Source of the DNA: Blasia pusilla | Taxonomy: Eukaryota; Marchantiophyta; Marchantiopsida; Blasiales | NCBI GenBank assembly: GCA_050084515.1 | Contig: CM114272.1 | Location: 48,670,001 to 48,734,000, forward strand | Direction: 5' to 3' | Length of the DNA: 64,000 bases | Shown: one piece after another, positions 50,901 to 63,500 of the stretch | Numbering within the stretch: position 1 is the first letter of the stretch | Layout: every line of letters starts with the position of its first letter | The notes under the pieces: generated by a model | The model's database searches: none | Told to the model about the DNA's origin: nothing | What the model saw: the letters and a program-made list of their open reading frames with translations, nothing else | Made by a program: the position numbers and the translations under genes

Positions 50901-53559
50901 TCTCAACAGTGTAAGTGTCCTCCTCCTGGCATAGCCGCCAGGTTATGGATTGTACTTTACCAATTTTCTGGCAGAGCTAGGGTAGCTTTGTCGCTCCGCC
51001 TGCAGAAATTATATCCGTACTATTGATGACTTTCTGGGTTGATATGATCGCGGGAGTTTTTCTGAACGGTGGCCATTTCGATTATGCTTTTCGTCAAAAT
51101 TCATGGAACGCACACCTCAATGTAGAGATGCGATTTTCATAGCAATTACATTTTGTGCCATGGCCAGTTGCCTTGTAGATACAGGGAAGGGTCGAGAATC
51201 TACGAACCAATGTGGTAGGTGAGCTTAAAGCGTGGAAACAACTCGTCAATTTCGAACAAGTAACCAAGAATTCTCTGTCCACAAGTTTGGAACTACACTA
51301 TTCTCCGAATAACTATGAAGATCTTGTTTTCTGAATTAATCTCCTACAAAATGACAGCTGATGTATCAACGTAACTGCCGGTTGTCTTGAGACATGAATG
51401 GCCCTCTCGCTTGGATTCCTATCTACCCTCATCCTCAGCGACCTTTCTATGAGACTTAAAGTTTTTTGTTCACGAAGGAGCATTTTAGTTAGTCCTTGTC
51501 TCACTCGATCACGTGGGTGAAAAATATCTGATAGGAATTTTAGCTCCATTGAATAGTACTTCTTCGTGGTCGATTGTGCATGTCATGAAAGTGGGAATGG
51601 TCATACTGCTGATGTGTATCGATCTTGGCTTTTGTTGTCTACATGATTGTTAAAAAAGATGGTGATTGGTGATAATTCTGTGATAAACATCAAACATGTT
51701 AGCTCAATTGGAGGTTGTGTGTTGTAGAAGGGAACATGCATGTTCTTGAGAAATTGCAGTCAAGTGTAAGTAGTGGATTTGCATTTGGTTACGGGGAGGC
51801 TAAGGCAAAGATCATCCAAGCTACTTTAGAGCACTCAACTTTTGGAGTTATTTCAAACAATTCTTCTTCCTATGTGTATGATGTATAGTTAGTACGTATG
51901 ATTCAAGTAGGAGGCCAAAGAGAGTGAAAATCATTGTGAATGCGAAGAGCCGCAAGATGCCTGATACCAGACATCGACTAAGGTTTAGATGAACAACTTT
52001 TTTGCATTCTCCCACTATACACGATTCGCTTGAATGTCGACGGCCGCCACAACCCTCGTATAAATATCGATGAAGGTTTACATGAGAACCAGAACTCTCG
52101 TACGAGGCACGAATTAAGGTTTACACAAGACTATTAAAGGTTTATACAAGGCCGCCAACAATACCACTGTTGAAGATGAGAATCATACGATATTTGGACG
52201 TCCACGTCAACTATCGAGACACCTGGACACATGCAGTGAGGCGAAGAGAAAAATGGGATGTGGAGCAGGAGCAACGAGGGACTTTAAATGAGCTCTACAT
52301 ATAGGGGCAGTAAATTGTTAAACACCATAAAAAATTACATTCTAATTGTGAAATTCCATCTAGGGAACCTAAACCCATCAAATTTAAAAAAAAATGAAAA
52401 ATGAAGAGAGGCTGACGGGAGCCACACAAACATATGCGGCTCCGTTTACCTCCTCACACATAGCCGGAGAAGGGCTGCTCCATGTGAACTGGCCATCTCA
52501 ATATATGCATTTCCTGCCCGAAAGAGGCCACAATCGACGAGCACGAATTATTGGGAGAAGAATCACTTCGGATGGAATTCAATGGTGCCGTAGGTATGCA
52601 TCAAAGGGTGCAGAGGATCGCAATATTTGCAGGCAATCCAGAAGTCAGAAATTTTGTCTAGAGGGTTGGTGGAAGAGCAGGGAGCTGACATATTCTTTCG
52701 AAACATTTCACCGACAACTTTGAGATGTGGTCAAGCCTCGAGTGCACACTGCATAGACAAAGAGTGAAAAGGGTTTGATGTCGTTCGAGATAAGTGTGGT
52801 TGGAGGTTTATCCATAGGAAGGGACTCGCATGGTGTCTATTGATAAGCCACAGAAACGGTGTGTGGGAAGTGGAATTTCAATGGTCGACCATGGAAAAGT
52901 ATCCCTTGAATCCTACCTGCCCCCCGATGCCGCACCGTGAGGCTGTTCTGCCCACTCTACAAGCTTAGAATTGATGAGCTCCTTATCCTTCTCATGCATC
53001 GATGCAACACTAGCAAATTCTGTGCAGTCTCTTTCGTTCCCCCGGATCATTGGAATCGTGGCTGCAATCCTCGTGTTGGTGGGACAACGCTTTCCGGAGC
53101 TAGATAGACTGATGATTGATGGACATTGCGGACAACTATTCGCATTAGAATCCCTCATCGACGCTTTCTTCGACATTCTTTCAACTGAAACAAAAGTGCA
53201 ACAAATCAAGGTGATCAATATGACTCAATTATCTCAAGTTATTTTGACAATTGAAAGTGATCAATATGACTCAAAGGTATGCTATGACTCAGTCATATAC
53301 AATTATTTAACAAAAATCAAAATGATAAATATAACTAAGTCATACTTCACAACTCACTCATATAGATATATTAGGTGATAAATATGACTCAATGATATAA
53401 ATTTATGACCACGTATCAACAATTACCTTATTTACTTCAAGGAACCATCATGCCGCAAGCTGACATGGCAATAGTAATATATGACTAGATATTTTCATAT
53501 GTGGCAAGGCTTGTTGACGTGTTAGTCATTTTTGCAATCTCGTATCCTCCCGATGACAT
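50901..53559. other. No gene recognised; small repeats
   Basis: Short frames on both strands resemble nothing known to me. At 52420-52450 a GGAGCC...CGGCTCC foldback resembles the end of the Harbinger at 12476-12503, so a related small element may lie here. At 53210-53400 the phrase GTGATMAATATGACTCAA recurs three times (53211, 53258, 53371). Confidence 0.4.
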
Positions 53560-55530
53560 AAACATTTCTGTTTTTTATTTTCGACTAAACTCTCCACAAT
53601 TATCCACTACCATAATTTGAGGAACCCCAAAGCTACATTTTTCTCCAAAAAGAGTAAGATCCACCTCTTCTAATCTTGTTAGAATCATATCCACATTACG
53701 AATATGATCAGACACAACTTTTCTACACTTATCTTTCATAACCCTCTCATTTCTATCTTCTATTGCACATCCTTTTATAAGAATATCATCTACAAAAGGG
53801 ATAATTTTCTCAGGAATGAACTCTCTCAAAATCGTCTCTATTGCACTTTGCATGTGAACGACAAAACTTGTTGCTTCTTGAGGTAATATGCGCATTCTTA
53901 CAAGCCCAAGTGGAGTGCGCATAGTGGTAATATCTCTACTCTTTATAGCTAATTGGAATTGATCATATCCTCAGTGCAAATCTCCTATCGAATAGATAAC
54001 ACGGGCTGCAAAAGCTTCTACAACGTCATCTATTGTAGACCCCGCTCCCATATTTTGAATGGTTACCTTATTTTACGATTGCATATCTTGAATGAACCGT
54101 AGAGCTCCCAATTTCTTCAGCATAGTGAGCCATCAACCCGAGTATAGACCCATAGATTACTCTAAGATACCCATGTGCATCTCCTCTTTCAATAACTCAA
54201 TTAGCTCGGAAATCATAGCTCGTGGTATAAGCATGGATTTCAAATCCCAAGGCAAATGTGGAACTATGAAAATTATCATTGGTGCCATCATACTCGTGTC
54301 TACAAAACCAATTTCTTGTGTAGTAAAAGAGAAGGCCTTATCATGTCTTCTTAATATCTCCCGAAAGATTTTTCTTTCAATTTCAAAACAAACTCACCCC
54401 CTCTAATTTTCAGACGATCTAACGTCTCTTTTGTGAACTTGTGTACTATCCAAGGTTGCATGTGGACAAAGTCCGTGTCCATGTACATGTCCATGTCAGT
54501 GGACTTATGTCCGTCCTATGGAAGGACTTGTCTATATGGGCCCCACCTTTCCCTTCTTTCTCATTCCCCTTACTTGCCTTCGTGTTCCATACTCCCCCAT
54601 TTTTTCCTCCCTCCACCTCCATTTCCTCCTCCCTCATTGCTCCTCTCATCCTTGGCTTGCCTTCCATCACGGACTAAAAGTGTGGGTCCCATCTCTTGTA
54701 ACCCATGTCCGTGGACATATTCAGACTTGTCTGTCCATGTCCGTCCTAAGGAAGGACTAGTCCGTTTTTTTGCAACCATGGTACTACCTTCCCTACATCC
54801 TGCAGATTTGGCTCCATTGATGCACGTTCTACTTGTTTCCCACAACACTCTAGTAGTTGAATAGCCATTGGTTTCACCTTTTGAGCCACCGTCTTGTACT
54901 TTGTGTGTACTCGTGCCTCCATGAGATGTTTGTTTGCCTCAAACTCGTGCCCATCCGTTTTTTTCTTTGAAGATTCATATCCATTTTCTCCTTCCATTAA
55001 CCTTGCTATTTCTTCATCTTACTCATGCAAGTGAACTGTAATCAAACTTGTACCCAGCGAATCAGTGCTCATTTGGATGAACACCTCCTCAAGGCTAACT
55101 CCAAAACCCTCTTCTTCATACATCTCACTAATGAACTCTTCATCAATTAGAACACCCTCATATTTTAAAAAACTTTTTTTTTTTTCATAAATCGTATTTT
55201 CTTCTCATTCATTTCTTTCATCATTTGGAATCTATTAGACCACGAAGAAAAAAATTCATAAAATCCACACCTATACATTTATGATTCCCCCCCACTCCCT
55301 ATGCTAGCAGAAGACTCTGTTTTTCCTTTGCACCCCCATATTCCCGCTCTACAAGAGTCCTAACTAAAAATCTGAAAACTCTTTCTCTACCTTCATAGGA
55401 CCATCTCTCAATATTCCGTTCACGACCTACTCGTACAGTAAGAAAGTAAAGTGATATCGTTCCATCTTGACTTCTAATACAAATATAATGAGACCCATCA
55501 TCCATCACTTTGGTCGCCATTGTAGATGAT
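53560..55530 (-). pseudogene. Second Ty3/gypsy family: Pol fragment (protease-RT part)
   Basis: Minus-strand pieces: MATKVMDDGSHYICIRSQDG near 55520; KYKTVAQKVKPMAIQLLECC near 54895-54835; ISELIELLKEEMHMGILESS near 54220-54160; KVTIQNMGAG then IDDVVEAFAARVIYSIGDLH near 54070-53980; the frame 53922-53575 with MRTPLGLVRMRILPQEATSF, the active box FVDDILIKG, and CRKVVSDHIRNVDMILTRLE. These are the linker and reverse transcriptase of a plant gypsy lineage different from the large element. It is interrupted by a 310-bp insertion at 54461-54770. No LTRs were found. Confidence 0.75.
54461..54770. mobile_element. 310-bp non-autonomous insertion in the gypsy fragment
   Basis: Removing 54461-54770 rejoins the gypsy frame on the minus strand (GSTMVATLDSTQVHKRDV). 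It is flanked by TGCA (TTGCA) at 54457-54460 and 54771-54774. The ends are rich in GGAC/GTCC words in both orientations (GGACAAAGTCC at the left; GGACTAGTCC at the right). The middle is pyrimidine-rich. It carries no gene. Confidence 0.65.
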
Positions 55531-58392
55531 GTGATCTAGGGTTACCGAAGAATCACACGATAAACAGTTCCATTACGAACAAAAAAAATTTGCTCAATCA
55601 AAGCATCTGTGATAATAAATGAATATATAAACTGAATTGCAGGTATAATCCCGAAATTCTCTAATTCAAAATGAAACCTGATCAATTCCTACAGGTTGAT
55701 ATGATAATGAGCTAACAAAGCAATCTCGGGGCCCACAACATAGTTCTAATTTGGCATATTACAAAGCTTTAATGATTTGCTTACCTTGTGAAAGGTTGCA
55801 AGCGGTAGGAGTGGTTGGGACCTAAATTGTGCTATGTAAGAACTTGAGAAGGACGAAATATGAGCACATATTATGCGCATGAAAATGAAATGACAAACTG
55901 TGTATATAGCCGTTCTAAACAAACACTTGTCCATATGAAAACAACCAATTCTGACTTGGGCAGTGAACTGTAAAAAAAAACTTCCGACTAACATGCCTAC
56001 ATATTCACACCATGAACCCACTACTAAGCAAAGCTTCACATACAAATAAACACCAATGCAAATCCATAGGATCTGGCTATACACACCTGATATGCGTGTA
56101 GTCTATTTCCTACACGGCTTGACACTATCAACTACATGCAAGTACGTTCATACATAGTTAGTAACAAGCAACAAGCTCCAACAAAATCGTCCATTGCATA
56201 TGATCGGCTTTTCCTTTTATCGATACGATTCTTTCCAACTGGGTTTTGTCTCGTAGAGCATGCGATCGCTAGGGTGGTTGTCGTGTGCTGCTCACACCAG
56301 ATTGCTAATATAACATAACTCTCCTTGCAAGCATCGTGGAATGTGGAAAAAAACATCAAACTCGGTGAGCCCCTAACATTGCTGATTTTATCCATGCACC
56401 AGGGGACGCAGGCAGATTATAAAGCTACCAGCTTCGCCACAGGCCTAACTCTTGACTCAATAACGACATAGTGAATTACGATGACGTACCCCTATTTCGC
56501 ACGGTAACCTTCAGGTGGAGCAAGCAGAAGAAATTGTGGATCCAACATCCCAATAGATGCACAGTATTATTATCCCCGAGTGCCATTATGGTGTCATAAG
56601 CAGCTAGGCCACAGAGCGGAGTGCATACGCGAGAATGGGAACATTGCGATCCCGTAAGAGAATTGAGAATGCCTAGGCGAACTGTTTGCAGCAGGGGGTA
56701 ATCTCCTCGGAGCTAGAAGCGTCTGGGTAGTTCTCTTTCAGCCGGAAAAGAATCTGGCGAGCAGGCAAAAGAGATAGGAAAGAAACTACATTTCCCCGCG
56801 GCTGCGAAGGAGATAACCGTAACCACCCAACAATTGTACCCAACAATTGTATTTGCAGCAGCACCAACACCATGAAGGAGCAATGGGCAGGAGAGTTGAG
56901 TGCGGTGTGGTTCTAGGAATCAGGTGAACTTGGCAAGATCTTCTCGCCATTGTGCAATACGGCGCATACAGCGACTGCTGAAAGAAAGACAATGCGAAAA
57001 CTCAGAGGGCAGTAAAAGGGATACGCATTCTGATAGAGCCATGGACGTGATTATTGGAAAAGAATGCTTCTCGAGCGCTAAAAGGAAGCCAGCGGAGCCA
57101 ATACAACAGGAAAAAAATTGACTGTCCTAAATTGCATATGGCGAATCTTTTCATTTCATTCGTTCTGCCACGCCACTCGCTTCCCTGCAGTATGCACTTA
57201 CTCGACAAGTGCCCCCATATATCTTCCGCAATCAAGTGAAATGACAGACACAGAATTATAGACCTAGAAGCAAGACTCGATCGACTCGCTGCCGAAACCA
57301 TACGTGCTCCAAGCCCAATTTTAGAAAACGAATGGTGCAGAGAAGGCCTAGCAAGGAGATAGGCACCCCGGGAAACACTAGAAGTAGAGGAAAGAAATCT
57401 TTCCTGAATTGTCGAGAAAATGGGCGAGTAATCGGCAGAGCAACTACCTCAACACCTAAATAAACAAATCTGGACAACGAGGTTGAGGTATCTTGCACGG
57501 GCAAGATACTTCTTACTCATGTGAGAATAGGCAACTGGCGGATGATCACCGAGTTATTGTAAACTGATCAGAATCCGCGATGAGTAGCGTCAGGATTTGT
57601 GAGTCATGAATCTACAAACTGGCATTTCGTACTTGACGAGGGAACGGAGCAAGGCCGTTTGTTCACTGGTGTCCGAACTTAAAATGAATCCGCTCCCACA
57701 TTTTCCTGTGCCATAATGCTTGGAGTTGTAACTGGTGATGGATGCTTTTGGATGTGATGCTCAGAGGTTAAGTTGGGAATGAGTCACTATACGTTATCAG
57801 TCGTCAATAGTATCACAAGAGGCAGATTTTATGAACATTTCGGACTATGAAACGCATGAGAGAACCCTAGCATAAACCGCATCACACTGTTCCATCGCAC
57901 CGAAACTAATCTTCAGATCGAAGCCAAAGAGCGCTACCGCAGCATCCCAAATATAAATTCCATGCAGTACCCAACAGTTTGTAGTTCCCAAATATGTATC
58001 CGTGATCCACTTCTATGCTTGACTGTTTTCACATTGAGTAAATTGAGTGGAAGAAAGCCAGCTACCGCACATGATAGCGCGCGCTCATACTGAAGCTAGT
58101 GCAACTTGGTCAAAGCAGAGTCCAAGATATACTCTAAATCCAATTTGTCTCTTTACTCATGTCATGTTCTTTATCTCTTCATCTATCCACATCATGAGAG
58201 GAGTAGCTGCTTCTCGTCCATCGATCTTGTGTCTCCTGCCTATGAATCTCATGACCTGTCTATTTGTGTAGCTAACTAACCTGGAAGTATTAATACAATT
58301 AAATGAATCATCCTGGTCTAGGATGGTATATACAGTTTGATTGTAAACTTCGACTCAGGATCTTACCCATGAGCAAATCCGAATAGGATGTG
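55531..58392. other. Intergenic region, no gene recognised
   Basis: No frame here resembles a known family (the longest, 55746-56084 minus, is 112 codons of Cys/Ile/Phe-rich sequence). The last few hundred bases are probably the 3' UTR and terminator region of the minus-strand ELC gene. Confidence 0.5.
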
Positions 58393-59691
58393 CTATGATG
58401 CGGTGAGCAGCGCGGTTCTGGCAGCCATGGCTTCGAACCGGTAGTTCATCTGTGCTGCGCGCACTTTGGCACAAGTGGCCCTGACGTAAAATTGCTCCCT
58501 GGAAAGCATCCGCACGCTCTTGTAGTAGGAGTCCCACGGAACGGATCCGTCCTGTACTGCCTTGTCCAAAGAATATAGTGTGTCCTCAATGGCCAGATCT
58601 GCTGCTGTATTTTCCAAAAGTTGATCCGACAGAGCGTCGCATGGAGCGAATACTAGATCAATGTCGATGTCTGACCTGCTCCCATCATTGTTTCTCAACC
58701 ACAACTCAATCTCATTCGAGTTAGTCATACAGAGCTGCAACTGCTCTTCAAGTAACTCCTTCTCCAGCTTCAGGTCTCGTAATCCCTCGTACAAATACTC
58801 TTCTCTCCTGTTCAGCTCCATCTGCGTATTAAACAGCTCATCCATCTCCATGTCACCCCGTCTCAGAATCGTATTCGAGTCACGATGCATACGCTCTGTG
58901 AGGGCATTAATGGCCTTCATCTTGAAAGTTCCCACCGGATCCGCTTTCTTCGTCTGAGGAACTGGCCTAGGCGAGGAAAGTGGACTGGCAGTGTAAGGTG
59001 GTGGATGAGACAGACGCTGATGCGCAACATACGTAGATGTATCCGGAGACTGTGGCCTGGAGGATCCAGATCCAGATGTGGGACTGCCGTAAATGGGATT
59101 TCTAGCATGCATTGACGACACACGAGATGAACCGGGATTCTTCTGTTGAACACGAGCAGGACTCTGACCACTACGCGAGTACAGTGGAGGGTCCTCCCCA
59201 AATAAGAGTGACAAGCTTCGAACAAGCTCGACGAGATTCGAACGAGGGTACATCCACCGCTGCAGATAGGGTACGGCACTAGTCACGTTACCCGAAGCAT
59301 CCACATAGCGGTGGTGTGACTTGATAACCATGTCCTGTGTGGGCGAGACGAAAATCAGTGGACAAACGCGAGGGTAAGCCTCCGGAAGCCACATTACGAC
59401 AGGAATGTTGTAGCCCACGTCCTTGTAGAACATGGGAATGGTACCCACAACTTGGAGAAGGTTGGTAGCCCGCCCATCATTGTGGGTGAAAGTGCCACTC
59501 TTCACCTGCAAACCAGCGAACTCCTTGATCACGGCCAGCAGGTTCTGGCGGATCACCCATTTGGTATCCTCGTCGTAGGGAAGACTGTTGGGTCCTCTCA
59601 TAGACAGGACACTGTTAAGGAATTGCAGCAGAGACTGCGAAGCGGAAGGTGACGATGATCCAGTACTACTACTACGAGTGATGGGTGCCAT
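58393..59691 (-). CDS. ELC: ELC/TSG101 (VPS23) ubiquitin-binding ESCRT-I subunit
   Basis: 432 residues in one exon. ESCRT-I subunit that binds ubiquitinated cargo at endosomes and sorts it toward the vacuole. The N-terminal UEV domain (about residues 10-150) has MRGPNSLPYDEDTKWVIRQ, FTHNDGRATNLLQVVGTIPM, YNIPVVMWLPEAYPRVCPLI and VPYLQRWMYPRSNLVELV; it resembles E2 enzymes but lacks their active-site Cys setting, normal for UEV. A Pro/Ser-rich linker follows (about 160-250), then a coiled coil (about 265-330, MELNRREEYLYEGLRDLKLE), and the C-terminal steadiness box (about 350-425, LENTAADLAIEDTLYSLDKA ... REQFYVRATCAKVRAAQMN), which contacts other ESCRT-I subunits. The start MAPITRS fits plant homologues; an upstream in-frame ATG at 59844 is discussed among the rejected items. 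Intact. Confidence 0.92.
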   Translation of the reverse strand: MAPITRSSSTGSSSPSASQSLLQFLNSVLSMRGPNSLPYDEDTKWVIRQNLLAVIKEFAGLQVKSGTFTHNDGRATNLLQVVGTIPMFYKDVGYNIPVVMWLPEAYPRVCPLIFVSPTQDMVIKSHHRYVDASGNVTSAVPYLQRWMYPRSNLVELVRSLSLLFGEDPPLYSRSGQSPARVQQKNPGSSRVSSMHARNPIYGSPTSGSGSSRPQSPDTSTYVAHQRLSHPPPYTASPLSSPRPVPQTKKADPVGTFKMKAINALTERMHRDSNTILRRGDMEMDELFNTQMELNRREEYLYEGLRDLKLEKELLEEQLQLCMTNSNEIELWLRNNDGSRSDIDIDLVFAPCDALSDQLLENTAADLAIEDTLYSLDKAVQDGSVPWDSYYKSVRMLSREQFYVRATCAKVRAAQMNYRFEAMAARTALLTAS

Positions 59692-61430
59692 CTTTGCTGC
59701 TGCGCTCGATGTTCGATCAACCAGAAAGCATGTGCTGATGGAGCAGAGTAGCTGCCAGAAACCCCTCACAACCGCAAGGAAAACGTAGTGACTCACTTTC
59801 AATCCGATGAAGGTCAGCAGTGGCAGAAATAGAAGGAAGCCCATGGGTACCTCATAGAAACCGGCTCACCATGGCGTCAGCCCAACCCAGCAGGATACTT
59901 GAACGATTCTCCGCCAGATCGTCGCTCTGCCAGATTCAAGCCCTGCCGTTACTGTTGCAGAGACTCCCTACTATTCCAGAGTCCTTCTCGATCACTGAAC
60001 GCGAATTTCTCAAATCTCAGCTACCAAGTGCGGCCCGAAAGCTCCAAATCTACAATCGATCCGTCCCTCTGACTCCACTCAAACAAACAAACACACAAAC
60101 ATGCAAACGAACGAAAGAAGGAAAAAACAGGATAGCCTCCACCACTGCCCGACGCCTTACCCTGGGAGTTCAAACAAGTACCTGCTGGCCACAATCCGGG
60201 GCTCACAGAAATCCGGAGCACAATTTAATTAAAGAAAAGCCGGGTGAAATCTCCGAAGGGAATGAACAGCCCCCGACGATGGAGACGAGAGGAATAGTGG
60301 CGTGCCTCACCACTCCCGGTGGTCCGATGAGGGCGACCAGAAGAAGAAGAAGGGCAGAAAGCGAGGCACAATTGTGATTGAAGACCGGAGTCAACCAAGG
60401 ACAAACGAACACGAAAGAGCCCTTCCCTCGGTGGGTTTGAACCCAACATTCTATTAAACCTGAGTCTCCAGACGGAGAAGGAGAAGAGCTCTGACCCTGA
60501 ACACACGAATCCCAGGGCCCGGAACTTACTCACTCACTCAGTCAGTCAGTCAGTCATATGCAGCAATCCACATCCGACGTGACGTTGAATAGCATCCCAA
60601 GCCACGCCTGGTCCTCGAGCGAGTGAAGGGGAAGCAATCTGGATGGGTCTCCGGTTTCGTCCCCTGCACTCTCCAGGCCGGCCCACCATGAGTGCTTTTT
60701 CAACAATGATAATAAATAGAACAGAACGGGAAGAAAACATATAATCGATTTTCCTGACCGATTCCCCCGTCCCGTTGACTGCTCTGCACCCATCACAAAG
60801 TTGTGAAGCAAGCAACCTGTCATGACCCTTGCCATAGTCTATATGCCGTGCTTTCTTCCCAATCTCTTTTTTTATGTGTGGAGCTCGATGTTGCGGAAAA
60901 ATACTACCGAGCGCTGAATTCGCTTTGTGGGGTTTGGTGTTGCGGAAAAATACTACTAAATGCCAAACTAGGTCACAATTGTTGACAAAATTGAAATTTT
61001 TAGGAATAAAATATTTTTTCACGTGCCGCTAATTACTAAGATCACTTTCAACTATACATTTGAACTTTGAGAGACAAACTTTTGGGCTCAGTCCTCCTTA
61101 ATAGGAAGACTACTCTATCTGATCACCGGAGCTCAAGACTCATAATCCAACAATCAAACTTCAAAGACAATCTTCAAAGACTTCTTTCTCTATCTTTGTT
61201 TCCAATCAACAACAATCACTCTAATTGACTGAGCCAATAAACTTATCTTCTAAAGTCTCCAGAATTCCCAAGGGGCTAAGTGAATCGATGACTTCCCTAC
61301 CAAAGTCATCCACAAATAATTTTTGATGGTTCACAATGCTGCCAAACTCTTTCAAACAAGTACTTGCAGAAGAATTAGCCTACGTGACATTAAGGCCATG
61401 CACCCCCATTGCATAAAGTTTCAGATATTG
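59692..61430. other. ELC upstream region; no other gene recognised
   Basis: Contains the ELC 5' leader. A GT at about 59868 and an AG at 59692-59693 (minus strand) could bound a 5'-UTR intron that ends right at the start codon. A short tetranucleotide run (TCAG/CTCA, 60531-60556) lies upstream. From 60880 two copies of GATGTTGCGGAAAAATACTAC (60887 and 60937 areas) form a 50-bp direct repeat. Confidence 0.45.
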
Positions 61431-62184
61431 TTAGAAACCTCTCAAACACTCAACATTTGAAGTGACGTCTTGAATACTATCAAGAATATTGTAAGGGGAG
61501 AAAACATAACATATTGCATGTAACTTGTTATGGATAAGTGCCCACCGCCTAAACATAACATCAAGCATTTCTATAGCTCTGGACCTTATCACAAAAAAAC
61601 CGCGACGCCTTCCATCCACATCTTGCCATGGGGTTACAAGAAAAGAACGAGTCTCTTCCATTATCTAAAATATACGTACGGCGATAAATAAGCCTTGTCA
61701 TTGGTTTATGACAATCACACTCGCCAATAATCACCCGACTCGGCCCAACTACTCCTCTACATTCATCAAGATTGTCACTTGGTGTCATCTCCGCAATCCC
61801 ATCAACATTAGACACATCGTAAACATTATTTCGTGTCTATTGCGAACCTATTTGTGATGGTTTCGTCTCCTCCGTTTCACTCGAGGGTCTCCCTTCCCTT
61901 CTTTGTCCATTTCCCACAAGCATCCTGTTTCGGAGATCCCGTTTCACACTAAGAGAGATCATCGCACATGATTTGGCATGATGGGTATCCTGATTCCCAT
62001 CCTTTTTCTTTTGTCTCTCTCGTGTAAAATGCTCAACCATCCGCGTGCTATGATATGTTTTCAAAGAATACGAACAATACTTATGTTGCCATTTGCTTGA
62101 TGTTCCACATTCCATCTGTACTTCTTCCGAATGTTCCTTCATGATCTGTTGGAGTTCTCTTGATTTGGTCATGACTAAACGCAA
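61431..62184 (-). pseudogene. hAT-like transposase remnant
   Basis: Three minus-strand frames in order. 62184-61837: SSKWQHKYCSYSLKTYHSTR, MVEHFTRERQ, a BED-type Cys/His finger as at the start of hAT proteins. 61815-61561: PSDNLDECRGVVGPSRVIIG. 61661-61431: SRAIEMLDVMFRRWALIHNK then LHAICYVFSPYNILDSI, similar to the hAT region before LHAAAYxLNP. The RNase H-like catalytic residues were not identified and a large middle part is missing. I am moderately sure of the superfamily; it could be another transposon protein with a BED finger. Confidence 0.45.
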
Positions 62185-63427
62185 ATACTAACCCCACCCA
62201 ACCATATTTGGATAATTTGCAACAATTTCACAAAGTCAATAATAGGATATATCGACCGATGGAATATAAGCAAATTAACCAAATATTGTTCGTGAATGAT
62301 CCAATAACAATCTTGAAACACTTACTATGAACAAGAAAGATCAATATGCTCAAATAGATAACCGAGATATCTTCAATTATTAGGGTTATCCCGTGGCAAA
62401 ACATATTCACACTTGTGAAGTTCACCTATATATGGACAAAAAAAACCTCCCCAAGAGTAGAGAGAGGAAGACATAAAGGGGAGAATGAAGATTGTGAGGG
62501 TACACAAAAAAAAGCAAGTTTATATAGGGGAGGATGGAAGGAAGAGAATAAACCCTTTATTCCTTTTCCTCATCTATTCCTTTTTCCACTTACTATTTAT
62601 TCCTAAACTATTTCCACTAATCACCATTTACCAAACCTTATTTTGTTCTCCTAATCCCAATCTTTTTCAACTATCCCAACTTCTTTACCCACTTTAATTT
62701 GTAACTAACCTATTTTGTAATACAACCATCCTATTGAATAATATTTTAACACTCTCCCTTCCTCTCTCTATCTATACTATCCCCACTTCTTTAACCACTT
62801 TCATTTGCAACTAACTTATTCTCTAATACAACCATCCTATGCAATTATATTTTAATCATCTACTTTCTTCTCCATCCCCTCAAATGCCTTCAATAACAAT
62901 TATAATCCTCTCCTACCCCCCATAAGATCCCGTACACGAACAACACTTATGTCTGTACGAGGCCCACGCTTAAGCCTGCATCTAGCCATGCGGGGCCCAT
63001 TTTAGCCCGGACCCTCCGAACTATGGATAGGATGGTTGTATTAGAGCCTTAGCCCGCACTACCCGTATGCTCCAAACCTAGGCCCGCAAGCAACCCACAC
63101 AGTCCGCACTAAGCTTGCACCAGGCCCGCATAGCTCACCTGCTCACGTCCGCCCGCCTGCGCCAGGCGTGTGAGGGGGATTGCATCACGCCCACTAGTCG
63201 TCCACGTCGCGCCCGTGGCCCGCATTCATCCACATCCTTCATCCCAACCCGAACCTATTCCCACGGCTAGATCCTGCACGGATGATCTGGGTGCCGAAAA
63301 AACATTGGTTGGCAACTAGTTTGGCTTGTCCGTTTTGGTGCAACCTTGGCACCAAGGCCACCTCAGAATATCATATGATCAAAATACCCAATCTTGTCGT
63401 AGGATAACTTGCACTTGCCTAGATGTA
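62185..63427. other. No gene; diverged tandem and inverted repeats
   Basis: 62674-62755 and 62781-62861 are two diverged copies of an 80-bp unit (CACTTCTTTA...CCACTTT...CTAATACAACCATCCTAT). CTCTAATACAACCATCCTAT (62833-62852) also recurs inverted at 63019-63040, so it may be the end of an inserted element. 62930-63290 is rich in GGCCCGCA/AGCCCGCAC words. Confidence 0.5.
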
Positions 63428-63500
63428 GCTTCTCACATCCTTTAGGATAGATCAAGGAAATCTAGTGGAGCTTCTTCAAGGATAGTGGAGGACAAGCTCA
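63428..63500 (+). repeat. LTR relic related to the large gypsy
   Basis: TCACATCCTTTAGGATAGATC and the bases up to GGAGGACAAGCTCAG (about 63431-63500) align with the start of the large gypsy LTR (44099-44165) with scattered mismatches. The similarity fades after about 63500. Confidence 0.6.

Noticed and set aside
59692-59844. In-frame 51-residue hydrophobic N-terminal extension of ELC (ATG at 59844), which could give a membrane-anchored form.
   Set aside because: Plant homologues start at the MAPxxx position. The stretch has a good donor (ATG|GTGAGC, about 59868) and an AG directly before the 59691 start, so it is more likely a 5'-UTR intron.
60546-61022. 158-codon minus-strand frame upstream of ELC.
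   Set aside because: No recognisable domain; overlaps a 50-bp direct repeat and other short frames, so chance is the simpler reading.
62185-63430. Possible CRISPR-like or satellite array from the diverged 80-bp repeats.
   Set aside because: Only two diverged copies, no regular spacers, and a eukaryotic context.
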